DNA of 64,000 nt from Gnetum montanum (Eukaryota > Streptophyta > Gnetopsida > Gnetales > Gnetaceae). The stretch spans positions 343,136 to 407,135 of the forward strand of contig MNCI01002704.1 in NCBI GenBank assembly GCA_015680685.1, read 5' to 3'. Shown one piece after another: positions 43,340-55,400 of this stretch. The position numbers were made by a program, and so were the translations under genes. Every line of letters starts with the position of its first letter. Within the stretch, counting starts at the first letter, position 1. Under the pieces are notes generated by a model. The model saw only the letters and a list, made by a program, of their open reading frames with translations, was not told where the DNA came from and did no database searches.

Positions 43340-45340
43340 ATGTATCTTTCACAAGGAAGCAATAATGCACTATGTAACAAAAACATTCATTGGAGAACTA
43401 ATGAGATATATGGTGAGGAAAGTTGGAGTGACCAACCTTATGCAAGGGTTTTATATGTTCATGATCACCCTGACAATACTCAAATACTACAGTCACCTAA
43501 GATAGATAACCCTTGAGGAGATGAAGTAAGTCTTGGACTAGGGAAGGCCTCAAGGCCTAAGACCTCCTGACAATCTAGAAAGGATAAATCTAGGAACCTT
43601 GGGGAACACCATAGAAGCCATGGCAATCCTTCCAGTTCTTCATCTTCCTCTTCCTATTCAACATCCAGTTATAATAAAGATGGACATAGGCATGAGGATA
43701 AATCTCCACTAAAGGGTCAAAATAGAAACAAAAATTGAACCTGTAGGAACACTCATGGTCATCAACATGAACATACATAAAATCATCATAATTAACCAAA
43801 TAGAAATTTTCATCACAACCTATTTGATGACGATGAACCCTTGTTGGCCATTAAGAGCCTAATGAAAATAACAGAGGTAGTTAAGATATCTCATAGGCAT
43901 TGCAAAGAAAGTTACCTACCTAGGCTTGATATGAATAATATTTCTAAATTTGCAAGAGTCTATGATTTATATCTGCAACATCATTTACAAGACTTCCATG
44001 ATGCTTGTGCTTTCTACAACATTGAAGGTGGGTGGAAAAAGCTTAAGCTCTTTCCTAGGACACTGATTGGTAGAGCCAAAGTTTGGTATAGATCATTGAA
44101 ACCAAATTCAAAATAATGATGGTCACAATTCTTGAACTCTTCAATGAGAAATGCCAAACCTATGTAAGGGTGTCCAACCTAAGGAGATATATCCAAGGAT
44201 GGAGACAAGAACAACATGAATCCTTAGACATGGCCTTAGATAGATATTATTCCCTATCGAATAGATGCTTAGGCCATGGTTTCCCTAAGGAAAGAAAATG
44301 TTTCCACATCATAGATGGGCTTTGTAATGAAACAAGAGAGACCCTTGGGATGTCTTCCCTAGGCCAATTATATGATCTACAAGTCCATTAGATCTGAGAG
44401 CTAATCAAGCATGTAAAAAAGAAGAAATAGAAATATGTAAATGGGAGAATGTTGAGAAAAATCACTAGGATCCAACTCTTCAAAAGTAAGAGGTTCATAT
44501 CTATGGTACAGAGAAAGAGGTAGCTCTTGATAAGGGGATTCCATAACAAACCTTGCTGATGTAGAAGTCTATTGATGAAATTGAAAAAAAGTTTAATAAA
44601 ATGTCAAAATGAATATATGAAAACATTACAACTATCGTTGAGATGGTTGAGGAGAGGATCATGCAAAACAAGCCAAGCGATCACAATAAACAAAGTATAT
44701 AGAACCAAGAAATAGCTAGGAACACTTTTTGGCAAATAGGAAAAATAGCTAAAGGAAGTGAGGCTATAGACTCAACCACAGATGAAGATAATGGATGTGA
44801 CATAAGCATATATGACCATCTAAAGGGCCATTATTTGATCTTGTTACATTTACATGAGCATTGGGTAGGTGCATTAAACCTTAAGTTTGTACAAAAGCAC
44901 ATGCTTAGGAGATTTCCTCTTTCACACAATAATTATAGACAATCCCACAACCAATCGTACCATCCTAGGAGGACTTATTACTAGCCTCAACACTATCATC
45001 AACCATAGTGGCAACAGACATAGTCATGGGGGAGGCCACCACAAAATCAGCCCTATCCTTCCTATTCACTAAAATTACATGGATATTATGTTCAACACCT
45101 TGTTTCTCCAACTTGTTCTACATCCTCTACTTCAAATCATCACTATCACTCTCTCGAGTACCATCAACCCATGACATCCCTAGAGGGATCACCACCTTGC
45201 ACCTCTTACCATCCATCCTACCCTTGATATTTTCATACTCCACCTCATTACATAACACCACCAAGGACTCAAGAAGGTTCAGCACCGCAACTTTTTATAC
45301 ATGCATGGATCCTATCTATCTACTTATTAATCCTCGTCAT
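43340..45340 (+). pseudogene. E3 gag
   Basis: ATG at 43340 (MYLSQGSNNALCNKN...). A basic Ser-rich part follows, then a capsid region open over two overlapping frames, 43841-44116 and 44116-44391: LDMNNISKFARVYDLYLQHH, GGWKKLKLFPRTLIGRAKVW, IQGWRQEQHESLDMALDRYY, HIIDGLCNETRETLGM. A one-base shift at about 44115 joins them. The Pro/Tyr-rich tail spans 44880-45300. Homologous to E6 and E2 gag. No CCHC knuckle seen. Confidence 0.75.
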
Positions 45341-45349
45341 GGCCAAATG

Positions 45350-45374
45350 TTTAGTCCTGGGGGTTATCCCCCAT
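45350..45374 (+). other. E3 first polypurine-like box with hairpin
   Basis: TTTAGTCCTGGGGGTTATCC then CCCAT. GGGGG and CCCCC can pair. Same position and flanks as 35051-35078 in E6. Confidence 0.7.
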
Positions 45375-46675
45375 TCTAATCTTTAGGATTCATAAGTGCT
45401 TTCCATCTTTTTGTTTTACAATTTTTTGTCATTTTATTATTTCTTGATACAATTTTTCCTATTCCTTTCAACTTTTTTTATTTTTTGTTTTCATCTTCTT
45501 GTTAGTAATCCCACTTGTGAATAAAATGATCATATTACCCATTGAGGTGAGGTTTTCTCTATGTTCTTGAGTCATGAAGGACTAATTATTCAGATAATGA
45601 GACCACGTCATCCATCCAATCATCCCATTAATAAGAGGTTCTTGCCTTGGTCATAATGATATTCTTTTTCATCATTCAACCTAAAGAGAAATCCATAATC
45701 ATTATGTCTAGGAAGAAGAGTGCAGAACCAAGGTAAAATGTAAGGGGTGTGATATCAAGGGGATTTGTGGATTCTCTTTGGTCACTTTTGTATATGCTAT
45801 CATGTTGTTGAGGTTATAATTATATCCTTGTAGATCTAATGAAAAATGGGAGTAAGAGTATCATAAAAGGGCACTAAATAATTTCTACAGGTAAAAAGGA
45901 AAAAACATGTGTGCCATAAATAATCTCCTTCCTTGGACAAAATGCCAAGTGATATTACTCCTTGCAACTATGATATTCTTATGGTTATTAGTCGAAGTGA
46001 TGAAACAATGCGATGTCACTAAAATGTGGTTTGGCCTTGGTTTGAATCTTTGAAAGAAGGGCTCATGATTATTTAACCATTAATAACACATACAAGGATT
46101 TATTGTGCCCATGGTAAGACACCTCATGTACCAATTTTTGCAATCCTTTCTATAGTCTATCTCATCTCACTATTCATTTGATCCTAACTTATGGTTTTAT
46201 GTAGCATAGAGTTATTATCTCAAATTTTTGGTTTTAACATGTGTGTTTTGTTGCATAAGTATGCATTATATTCAACCCCTTTAGTGCCTACAAACATTTT
46301 TAGGTGTGGTTACATAAGGGCATCATGGGTTGGAGCTTGCTTTTGGGAGGATCCACTTGTGTAACTGTTGTAACTTGTACTTATTTGACACAACCACATC
46401 ATTTTTAACCTTTAAGAATTTCATTGTTAAATTTCATGCTTTCCCTTATCATGTGAATTGATCCATCCACAACCTTGATTTAAACGTCCTTTTTCTTGCT
46501 TCTTCCAAAGCTTTTCACGTTGATGAATCCACCTTTTCACACTTCCAGTGCCTCCAAATGATTTTACACTTACCTCAGAACCATGGATCTAACCTCAAAC
46601 CTTTCCATAAACCATAGATCTTCATTTCTTATTCTTAGTACCCCCATGAGATGCTTATCCATGAACCTTGATAAC
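45375..46675 (+). other. E3 non-coding spacer
   Basis: No gene. T-rich (45400-45500), matching the A-rich minus-element equivalents in E2 and E6. 46300-46370 matches the CCTCCCCAAAG segment of E2 and E6 in reverse. Confidence 0.6.
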
Positions 46676-46745
46676 GTGTACCTGATATTGGGTGGGATGC
46701 GACATTGGATACTCGATATCGGGTCACACAAAACCTATATATATG
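46676..46745 (+). promoter_or_regulatory. E3 internal GATATC-TATA block
   Basis: CCTGATATTGGG, ACATTGGATACTCGATATCG, then ACCTATATATATGA at 46733-46746. It is internal, 3.4 kb after the 5' LTR and about 0.9 kb before the extra ORF. The leader after it aligns with E6 (CTACAACTTGC, TTTGAACCTAT.TGAACC). Confidence 0.6.
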
Positions 46746-46913
46746 ATCCCCATAGTGCCCAATCTTCATTTTCATCATTTATAGCTAGGGGAGTTGTTCA
46801 AAGTTTCTCTCATAGCTTTGAGCTCTATGTAATCAACTACAACTTGCAATATATAGCTCTCTACCACTCTGTTTTTCCATACTCTTTGAACCTATATGAA
46901 CCTAGAGTATTCA

Positions 46914-46937
46914 AATTAGTCATGGGGAGGGGGGCAT
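46914..46937 (+). other. E3 second polypurine-like box
   Basis: AATTAGTCATGGGGAGGGGG and following G, about 170 bp after the internal TATA. Equivalent to 33418-33434 in E6. Confidence 0.65.
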
Positions 46938-47649
46938 GGGTTCTTGCGTGAGAAACTTACACTACTTTTCTAAAATTTGTTATTACTAGAAGGATATTAT
47001 AAGGGTAAGAATGTTAAAAACTATAAGTATTATACTAAAAAATAAATCATGGTAATGCCAGAAACCTTAATCTTTTTCACCCAAGGGAACATAACCATTA
47101 TAATAAGCCATACATAAGGAAAAAGGAACCAATTGTGAGGGCCATGAAAGAAGATAAACACTTTTTCAAGATTTTTTCTAAAAAATTTTCTAACTCTACA
47201 ATAATATAAACTAAAGAACTTAGTGAAATTAAGGTCATGAGTATGATATACATCCATTAATGATAAATATCAACACCTTAGTAACACTTGATCTTTGCTT
47301 GATTGTAGATGGTCCCAAAAAGAGGAGCATAGGGAGGACCTTTGTATAGAGCACCAAAACACCCAAGAGGTGGTAGGGGACAATAGGGTGAGCTTGTAAA
47401 GCATGAAGAGTAGGAAGCCCAATCTTTCAGCATCCATCAAGAGGCTCATGCTACTGGAAAGTTGATCCAAGGAAAGGTTATAGAACCACTAGCTCCTGTG
47501 CATGAACAAAATCTCATGTTGTTCCTTGGATGCCTTATGGCCATCCAAGAAAAGTCCACGCTGACCATGGTCATTGTGGAGATGAACTTTGGTTTGTTCA
47601 TGGTGTTTGCCCTAGAAGCAATATAGACACAACTCCAAACATCACCGTT

Positions 47650-49370
47650 GTGACCTATTCTCTTAGATAGTGGCAACTAGTACCTTAGTGAGACCCACCA
47701 ATTCTAGCACAACAAAGAAAAAGGCACCACTATCAACATTTGTGGAGTCAATGTCTCATTCTTAATTAAGGAAATTGTAGCAGCTCTTAATTTTCCAAAC
47801 AAAGAAGCTAAGGTAGCTCATCTACTTGCCAAGTTTGACCCCAACACTAGGAAGCTATGGTTGAAATAGGCATACAATAAGGAGGATAAAACATATAATG
47901 AATTAACTATGGAAGAAAGGATATACTTCAAGATTGGCACATATCATCTCTTTTCAACCAAAATACTTAATAGGATATCAACATATGCTACTAGAGGAAT
48001 TGTTATCTTAATGGACAAATACATATCCAACCTTAATTATATTTCACAGAAATTTAGAGGTAGTTCAAGGAGAAAATTTTAGGGAAAAAATTACTCCCAT
48101 GTCCTTACCTAATCAAAAATCTATGCATGTGTGCTAAAATCTTAGGGTATACAAACAATCTTCCTAGGAAGGCTTAGAATGATTCCTTCATAGAGTTGCT
48201 CAAACCTGTAGCATCAAGGAAAGACCTTGGTAAAGAATAAGAATTGGAGAAGGAAGTAGAAATAGAAACAAAAGTACAACATAAGCTTGAACAACACCTT
48301 GCAACACAAGCTCCTCCACCACCGCTGCGAGATTACAGATCCTCAATGAGCCATCCATAGAAAATTGTTGAAGTTGTTAGTTGGGAAAGTAGAGATGATT
48401 CCAATATTTTTAGAGTAATTAATGATGCTGTATAGCCCACCATTTCAACTAACTCAACAAGTGGATAGATCTCATTGTAATTAGGAGGAGAATCCCAGTG
48501 GTCTAGGCAAATCTCTAGAAATGTTGCATCCTTCCAAGTGATGCTTGAGATAGGAGAAGGTGCCACAGTTGTTGTAGTGTAGCATCAAGATGTAGCAGAC
48601 ATAGTAGAAGTAATAAAAAATCATATCAAGGAATCATTCAATGTGCTTGTTGTGCCTCTAGGAGATCTGCTGGGGACTAGAGATGCTCAAATGCTCATTG
48701 CAATTTCAGTGACTCTTGTGACACATGAGGATGTATTAGATCGACTATTCTAGATAGGACAAGTAATGAATACTTTGTTTGACATCTCCAATGATGTCAT
48801 TGTAGCATAGTCAGACCTCATAGCCACTAAAGAAAAAGTGTTCATGGTTGAAGTTACGGTAGAATATGCAAAAGTAGAGGTGCAACATTTGCAATAAGAG
48901 CTTTCTACCTTGAGAGTTAAAAGTTGTGATCCTATCCAATTTATTATGCCTAACAAAGTTGACAAATTTAGAATAGAGAAACTATTCAAGCTGATTAAGG
49001 AAAATAAAGCTATAGAACAAGAGAAGGAAAAGGTGTTCTAGAATGCCTCTATAGCTGAAGCATAGACCTATATCCACAGAAAGGAACTAATAGCCATGCA
49101 AGAAGAGAATAAGCATCTCGCCACCAAAAATTCAAGGTTGACCATAATTGAAAAGCAAAAGAATATTTTGGAGGAAAGTGTCCACTAGTTGTGAGAACAA
49201 TTAATGATGATTAATCAAGAAATCAATAAATTGGCCAGGGAAAATAGAACCCTCTTCATGAAGGAGGTTTGCACTATTCGACAGAAGTCAGTAATCAAAA
49301 TCAGTGCATGACAAAATGAGGCCAAGAAACATGAAGAGTTGAAGGAACACTTCTATGACTAAGTAGGATG
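47650..49370 (+). pseudogene. E3 extra ORF (aORF), long form
   Basis: The plus-strand frame has LLDSGN, YLSETHQF, HNKEKGTTINICGVNVSFLI, KEIVAALNFPNKEAKVAHLL, AKFDPNTRKLW, MEERIYFKIGTYHLFSTKIL and MDKYISNLNYISQKF. After frame changes there is a long charged region with heptad character (48750-49330: KLFKLIKENKAIEQEKEKVF, RKELIAMQEENKHLATKNSR, EEINKLARENRTLFM-like). The first and last parts match the E6 aORF, so both inherited it. The N-terminal part loosely resembles plant mobile-domain or Transposase_32 folds, but I am not sure. Many stops. Confidence 0.65.
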
Positions 49371-50215
49371 TATAAGTAGATAAATGAAAAGGAAATCTAG
49401 ATGGCTAAAGCTAGTCTTGGAGCGATGTCAGTGCAAAATCCTGACTAGTAATCTATCTTGGATAGCTATGCCCTGGTCAATTAGGTGAAGGTGAAAAATA
49501 AAGATTGAGGATTTGAAAGAGTACATGACATTGGCTAACCTTAGATATGTCAAACTTACCATGTTAATAGTAGACTAGCCTAAAGGCAAGTTGGAGAAGT
49601 AGGTAGCAACCACCTATGCATTGTATAAAAAAGATTTTGTTATAGAAAAGATGCTTTACAAAAGCTCCATGTGGAAAACTTAGAATTGAAGGTGGTAAAG
49701 CTAGCTATCATGGATAGAACGATGTCACCTTAGAACTAGCTAGGAGATTAATAGATTAATAATAAGTAAGAAAGAAAGCTAGGATCTTTGAGAAAGAATG
49801 ATGGTAGTTTGCGGCCTAGTATGTGAAGGCTAATAAGATGTTCCCACAACTGCCATGTCCTTGGAACATACTGATGCCAACATAGATTAGTTCAATAGTT
49901 TGGATGGTACACAACCCATGGACGAAAAAGGAGAATTTGTAGGCATTGCTTAATTATTACAAATTTCACAAGCCTAGTGACAAAAGAAAGTTCCTGATGG
50001 AAGACCCACTACCTCTGGGAACCACATGAGCTTCCCTAAGTTGTTTCTTATAATTTTGTGTCCAATTTTTATAAAGCACCACTATGACATGTATAAGTCC
50101 ATTTGTTGTTATTTAAGTTAGTCAATAATTTCATACCTTTCCACCAATTTTTGTAAATAGCTTATTCCTCATTTTGTTTAATTCAAGAATGAGTTTTCAT
50201 TCAGTCATTAGGGTA
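49371..50215 (+). other. E3 region between aORF and 3' LTR
   Basis: No recognisable coding part. It ends TTTTCATTCAGTCATTAGGG and TA before the LTR, a decayed copy of the polypurine tract seen in E6 (TTTTCATTTAGTCGTGGGGG). Confidence 0.6.
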
Positions 50216-51065
50216 TGATGAGTTATCATAGTGTCAGCCCCAATATTAGATAATCGATATCGAGTACATGATATCAAGTCCCAAGAAATGATGTTAGATA
50301 TTTGATATCCTCTCTTCCATGCTAGCTTGAAAATACAACACTTGGATGCATAGTTGGGACATAGTTTTACCTCTTATTTTTTGATAGTTTTTCTTAGATT
50401 TTTGAATTCAAGATCTATTATTCCTAGTGCATGCTCACAGTGTGATGTTTGTAATCATACGACACCTTTGTTTGAGTGTGACAAAGTTGGACATGTTACA
50501 TGATTGGAAATAAAGATTGATATTACTTCCATCATGTTCACATTCACTTAGATTTATTATTTCTTTAATTACTTAATTATTTAATTATTTACTATTTTCT
50601 TTAGCTAAATATTTTCATTTATTGCTATTTTCTATTCTTGTTATTAAGAATAATGAATACAACTTAATCACAACTGCTTAATTGTAAGTATTTGGTAATC
50701 CAACAATGTATTGTTTAGCACACCTAGTGGCGTATGTTTACCAATCCCAATGGTAGTTATATGAAGTCCAAGATGTGTACGAACAATTGGGACAAGTACT
50801 CATTGCACATAGGCTAGTTTAGATCTTATTTTCCATTATTCATTAGCTTAGTTAATTATCATAGAATTAGACAACATCATATGCCTCACTTTGGACTAAA
50901 CCATATGTGACAAAGCTACCACTAGTCCAAGTGGGAAGATAGCAAACTATAATCAAGCATAACAATTTATATGCACAACTAGTTCCATCCATGGACTTCG
51001 ACCGGATTGTGTGTGAATGCTTGTGATTTGTATGGTTGGGCATAGGGGTACCTCACCACTCATCA
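50216..51065 (+). repeat. E3 3' LTR
   Basis: Aligns with 42331-43214 along its length. TGATGAG...CACTCATCA. GATATC block at 50236-50310. The TATA position now reads TTGAAAATAC, so this copy lost its TATA. Confidence 0.9.
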
Positions 51066-51194
51066 GTTAGTAACCACGTCTTTCACCATCTAAAGATATA
51101 GACCACTTAGATTAAATGCCATGAAATTAAAGTATATTATATGTACACACTAGTGATTCATATGGTTAGGTGTAGGGAAACCTATTGCTCATCA
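51066..51194 (+). repeat. E4 5' LTR, right part
   Basis: Continues the LTR broken at 42330. GTTAGTAACC...GATTCATATGGTTAGGTGTA...TTGCTCATCA matches 63524-63648. The following bases are a badly decayed tRNA-Asp primer site (51196-51213). Confidence 0.65.
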
Positions 51195-51339
51195 TTTCCA
51201 TCATTTCTAAGAACTCATTTTAGCTAACTATGCTAAGTGTTTTTAGATAGTGGAATCATACAAAGTCATTGTAAAAAATATATAATGCATCATCTTTTAG
51301 AAAATAATAATAATATTTTATTAAGGCACACTATATATA

Positions 51340-52730
51340 AAAAAACTAAGATGTCTTCTTTTCACAAGACTAATTCAACACCTGCTAACAATTTCAACCA
51401 ACATGATGGAACTAGAAGGGACGTTGATGAGATTCCTTAACAACTAAAGGTCGTATATGCATATTTGAATCCTTACTATCTAGACTTTACTTTCATCCTC
51501 CATCATTATGAGTAGTTATGTTAGAAATATTTAAAAGGAAACATTGTGTAACCTGCTAATCACCCTATTCCTTCCATGTTAATGGTTGTTTTCATGAAGT
51601 TGGAACTTGAAACAATAGTCCCATATTACCTAATAAAGGAGCACCTCTCTAGAAATTATTAGCCAATAGAGGCCCAACTCAAAAATGATAAACTCATGAA
51701 GACATGCCATGAAGCCTCCAAGGACAAAAATGTCCTAACCCCACTATTTTCACAATCACAAAAGAAGGATCCAAAATTTTCATTAGAACAATCTCAACAC
51801 CATGGTCCTTCTCCCTTTGGTGAGGATGACACAAATCATCAATGGTTGCATTCAACCTTAGTGAATAACTAGGGTGAGAGGAGAACTAGTTCTAGAACTA
51901 GGATAACCTTAGGGCCAAGGTCTCTAAACTATTTACTAAGAGAATAACCATGGGATCAAAGGAAAAGGGTAAGTTGGTACCACTCTCCTAGTCCTCCACC
52001 TTCACCATCCTTCTCATCATCAAACTTTGATAGGAGGAAATGTGATCAAGAATAAATAAGAAATAATTCAGGCCAATATGGAGATGAAAGAATATTCCAT
52101 AATAGAGATGGAATGAGAGAGAGTAGAAAACAACAAAAATAGAAAGGACATCATCAGGAAAGATGGCACAGTAGCCCACATCATAGGAGACATGGCCATG
52201 ACAAAGGCCACCATGAATATAATGAATATGATGAGCCACTTCTTGCTACAAGAAGCATGATAAATATTTTATAAGTATTTTATATTCTTAATAGGCATTA
52301 GAGGAATACTTGAATTAAATGGCTCGATATGAACAACATTCCTAAATTTGAAAAAGGGTATAATGATGAGCTACAACATCATTTGCAAGTCTTACATGAT
52401 TCTTATGCATTGAAAAATATTGAAAATGGATGGTAGAAACTTACAACATCATTTGCAATTCTTACATGATTCTTATGCAAGGTGAAATTCCACTATAGCC
52501 TCAACAATGTAATACCACAAAGGCTGTGAACTTACAACTAGATTACAATTTAAATGGTTTTGAGCATAAGTCTAGAAAGAGGGCTTTCTTTAGATCCAAT
52601 AGTTCACCTAAGCTTTCACAAGCATATGTAGCTACTAATCCTTCTCCAATTACTTCAGGAATCACAAACAAGTCATCTTCAAATCAAAGGTCCTATATTA
52701 ACTCATGTAGCTACAAACTAGAATAAAGTA
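51340..52730 (+). pseudogene. E4 gag
   Basis: MSSFHKTNSTPANNFNQHDG from about 51351, VVYAYLNPYYLDFTFILH, KGNIV (matching the E2 gag start), a Ser/Arg/His-rich middle (HSPSPPPSPSFSSSNFDRRK, then HHRRHGHDKGHHEYNEYDEP), then DMNNIPKFEKGY and DELQHHLQVLHDSYALKNIE as in E3. The segment CTTACAACATCATTTGCAA and following occurs twice (about 52370 and 52440), a small direct repeat. Many stops. Confidence 0.65.
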
Positions 52731-52739
52731 GCACACCTT

Positions 52740-53640
52740 TCTAGGAAAAGATGTGATCCTAGACATCCTCTAATCTACTTAGAGATTGTAGGAAATGATC
52801 CATGTAAAGCTCTATTAGACTTAATTTCCAAGGTAAACCTAATCTCCCAAGAAATAGATAAAACTTAAAACTTGCCTCTATTAAAGAAATGCAACATTAG
52901 ATTAGATCTTTTTGATTAATCCATCATTGTTCTCTTAGGATTGGTGGAGGATATTATTACCATAATTTGTGGATGATCTTATCCAGTATATTTATTGGTA
53001 ATCCATGTGAAAAATTATAAGGGATACTTTTCAATGATCATGAGAATGGTTTAACTAAGCATAATTAATACTAAGCTAGGAATCAAAGATATTTCCTTGG
53101 AAATTTTTAAGTAAAATGACTTTGAAAAGATGGAAAAAAGGAGGGTTCTATGCATAGGATAAAATGATACAAGGCACCATTACATTGAAAAAATTTGGAT
53201 TATTAATAGCACATCCATCACAACATGTAATAAGTATGCCAAATGTCAAATCTATAAAGGTACTTATACATTGTAGCCATAAAATTAGAAGGTACGTAGT
53301 TGCTAATTATAGAAGATAGCCCTAGTTCAATAATGTACATGGAACCACTTCTTACAAGTGTTTATATCAATAAGATGGATGAAATGGAGTAAATTCAAAG
53401 TCAACTCTTCCACATAGAAGTAGAAATGGATTGGGAAGAGTTGAAAATCATTGATGACTTCAAACAATAACCCCTTGAATTCAAATCTTTATAGGAAACT
53501 TTGGAGTATGTATTTCTTGATAATGGCAAGCCAGTAATTATCAATGTTATCCTAACTAAAGAACATAAAGATAAGGTGCTAAAAGTTGTAAAAAAATTGG
53601 ATAACAACATTTTCTTGGTCATATGATGAATTGACTAGAA
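52740..53640 (+). pseudogene. E4 protease and linker
   Basis: RHPLIYLEIVGNDPCKALLD, ISKVNLISQEID, LPLLKKCNIRLDLFD, LGLVEDIITIICGWSYPVY. Same order as E2 (LVYLQLAGNEPCKDLLD...LGLVEDIVTNICGWSY). The linker ends VEMDWEELKIIDDFKQ and YVFLDNGKPVIINVILT, matching E2 NWGELDIPNNFKQ and YVFLKNGRPVIINAKL. The protease triad is not preserved. Confidence 0.7.
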
Positions 53641-53689
53641 CAGATCTATTCATATGCTTGTACTAGATCTATACGAACTTCACCATCAA

Positions 53690-54960
53690 ACCAAAGATGT
53701 AACTAGAGAGAAGGTTGAATCCAAAGCTAAGAGAAGTTATCAAAGATGAAGTTGAAAAAATTATTAAGGAAAGATTCATTTATCTTATTGTAGACAGTGA
53801 GTGGCTAAGTTCACTTGTTATTGTTCCAAAGAAAGGAGGATAATGGAGGGTATGTATAGGCTTCAGGTTGTTAAACATGGCCATGTTCAAAGATCATTTT
53901 CCATTAATATTTATGGACTAAGTATTAGATACATCTGTAGGACATAATTACTATAGTTTTTTGAATGATTATAGTGCCTACAATCAGATCTAAATTGTGC
54001 CAAAAGACTAGACTAGGATAACTTTTATAAGTCCCTAAGGGACTTTTGCATATTAGAAGGTGCCCTTTGACCTCTATAATGTTCCTACAACTTTTCAATC
54101 CATAGTATTAAGCATAATTTAGTACAAAATTTGTAGTGGTATAAAATTATTCATGGATGACTTCTCCACCTATGGTACTAACTTTGAATAGACACTAGAC
54201 CATTTTTAGCATGTGCTAAAATGATGTGTAGAAACAAACCTGCAACTCAACTAATAGAAGAGCCACTTAATGGTCCAAGATGGCATTGTCTTGGGGCATA
54301 AGATTTTAGGAAAAGAAATTGAGGTGATGTTACAAAAGTAAGAATCATCTAAGGAATAACTAGACAACCTCAAATTATCAAACATGTGAGATCATTTCTT
54401 AGTCATATTGGTTACTATAGGCGCTTCATTGAAAATTTCTTTAAAATTGCCAAACCACTAGTAGAGCTCACCAAGAAGGATGCAGTCTTTGAATGGACTG
54501 AGAAATGCAAATAAGCATTACAATAGTTGAAGTAGAAGTGCATAGAGACTCCAATTCTATGTTCCCTAGATTGGTCCAAATCATTTCATATCATGATCGA
54601 TGCATCTAACTATACTTTGGGAAAGGTGCTTACATAAATGGATGATAAAAAACATCCATATTATTTCCAATGTATAAGAAAAAGTATTGTGGTATGTAAC
54701 TCAACTACATCACCATTGAAAAGGAATTCATGGTGGTGGTGTATGCCTTAGAAAAATTTAGACACTATGTCCTTGGATATTAAATTTTTATGCATATGGT
54801 CCATAGTACAATCTACTTCCCAATGAGCAAACCCATGGTAAGTCTCCATGTTATATGGTGATTAGTGATCTTACAAGAATTTAATCTCACCATGGTGGAT
54901 AGAAAAGAAATTGAGAATGTAGTTACAAATCATTTTTCTTGATTAAGATGAAATACCAAT
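53690..54960 (+). pseudogene. E4 reverse transcriptase and RNase H
   Basis: KLREVIKDEVEKIIKERFIY, WLSSLVIVPKKGG, a YNVPTTFQS-type block, and an intact active-site box KLFMDDFSTYG with FMDD at 54150-54161. Then SHLMVQDGIVLGHKI, a connection domain in several frames, and RNase H text to about 54950. RT would copy element RNA; stops make it dead. It keeps the catalytic Asp pair that E2 has lost. Confidence 0.75.
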
Positions 54961-55059
54961 GATGAGAAATAATCTTTATTTGATCAATTTCCAAATATAC
55001 TTGTCTTTGCTACATCAATCAAAGTTCAAACACCAAGAGTTACAAATTAGTATGATGAG

Positions 55060-55400
55060 TTTAATCGTATCTATTCACACAAGAGACTCCTACAGAATGG
55101 GATCATAAAAAGAAATAGAGATTTCTTCACTAGGTCAAGCATTATATGGATATTGAAGGTAATCTCTATAAGGCTAATGTCAATGGCCTGGTATGATTGT
55201 GTTTACCTAATGCAGATCCATTGACAGTCCTCTAGGATGCTCACAAAGATCTTTTTGGGTGCCACTATGTAGGGAGGAGAATAACCATAAGGATCCTCAT
55301 GGTAGAATATTTTCAGCTAAAAATTTTCATGGATGTGAAAGGTGTTAATGAGATGGAGGAATGACAATCTCTTATTTTCTACAAGAAGGCCTTTGTTCAC
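55060..55400 (+). pseudogene. E4 integrase N-terminal remnant
   Basis: HYMDIEGNLYKANVNGLV, DAHKDLFGCHYVGRRITIRI and LMVEYFQLKIFMDV match the zinc-binding start of E2 integrase (AHEGPCEDHYARRCMTIKIL MAGYYWPTIFRDV). The core is not continuous beyond this point. Confidence 0.65.

Larger units (their letters stand above)
42331..51065 (+). mobile_element. E3: gag-only gypsy element (tRNA-Asp group) inserted in the E4 LTR
   Basis: LTRs 42331-43214 (884 bp) and 50216-51065 (850 bp). Order: primer site, gag, hairpin/purine box, non-coding, internal GATATC-TATA block, second purine box, extra ORF, decayed purine tract, 3' LTR. No pol domain was found in 6.9 kb of interior. Target duplication: GTTAG on the right (51066-51070) and AATAG on the left. 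The homologous uninterrupted LTR at 63524 reads CAATGGTTAG, so the left copy has two changes. Confidence 0.85.
51195..55400 (+). mobile_element. E4 body: gypsy element with gag and pol
   Basis: Plus-strand order gag, protease, linker, RT, RNase H, integrase zinc-binding region, consistent with a tRNA-Asp-group gypsy element led by the split LTR. Very degenerate. Similarity to E2 is strongest in the protease and linker. No 3' LTR of this family was found downstream. Confidence 0.7.
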
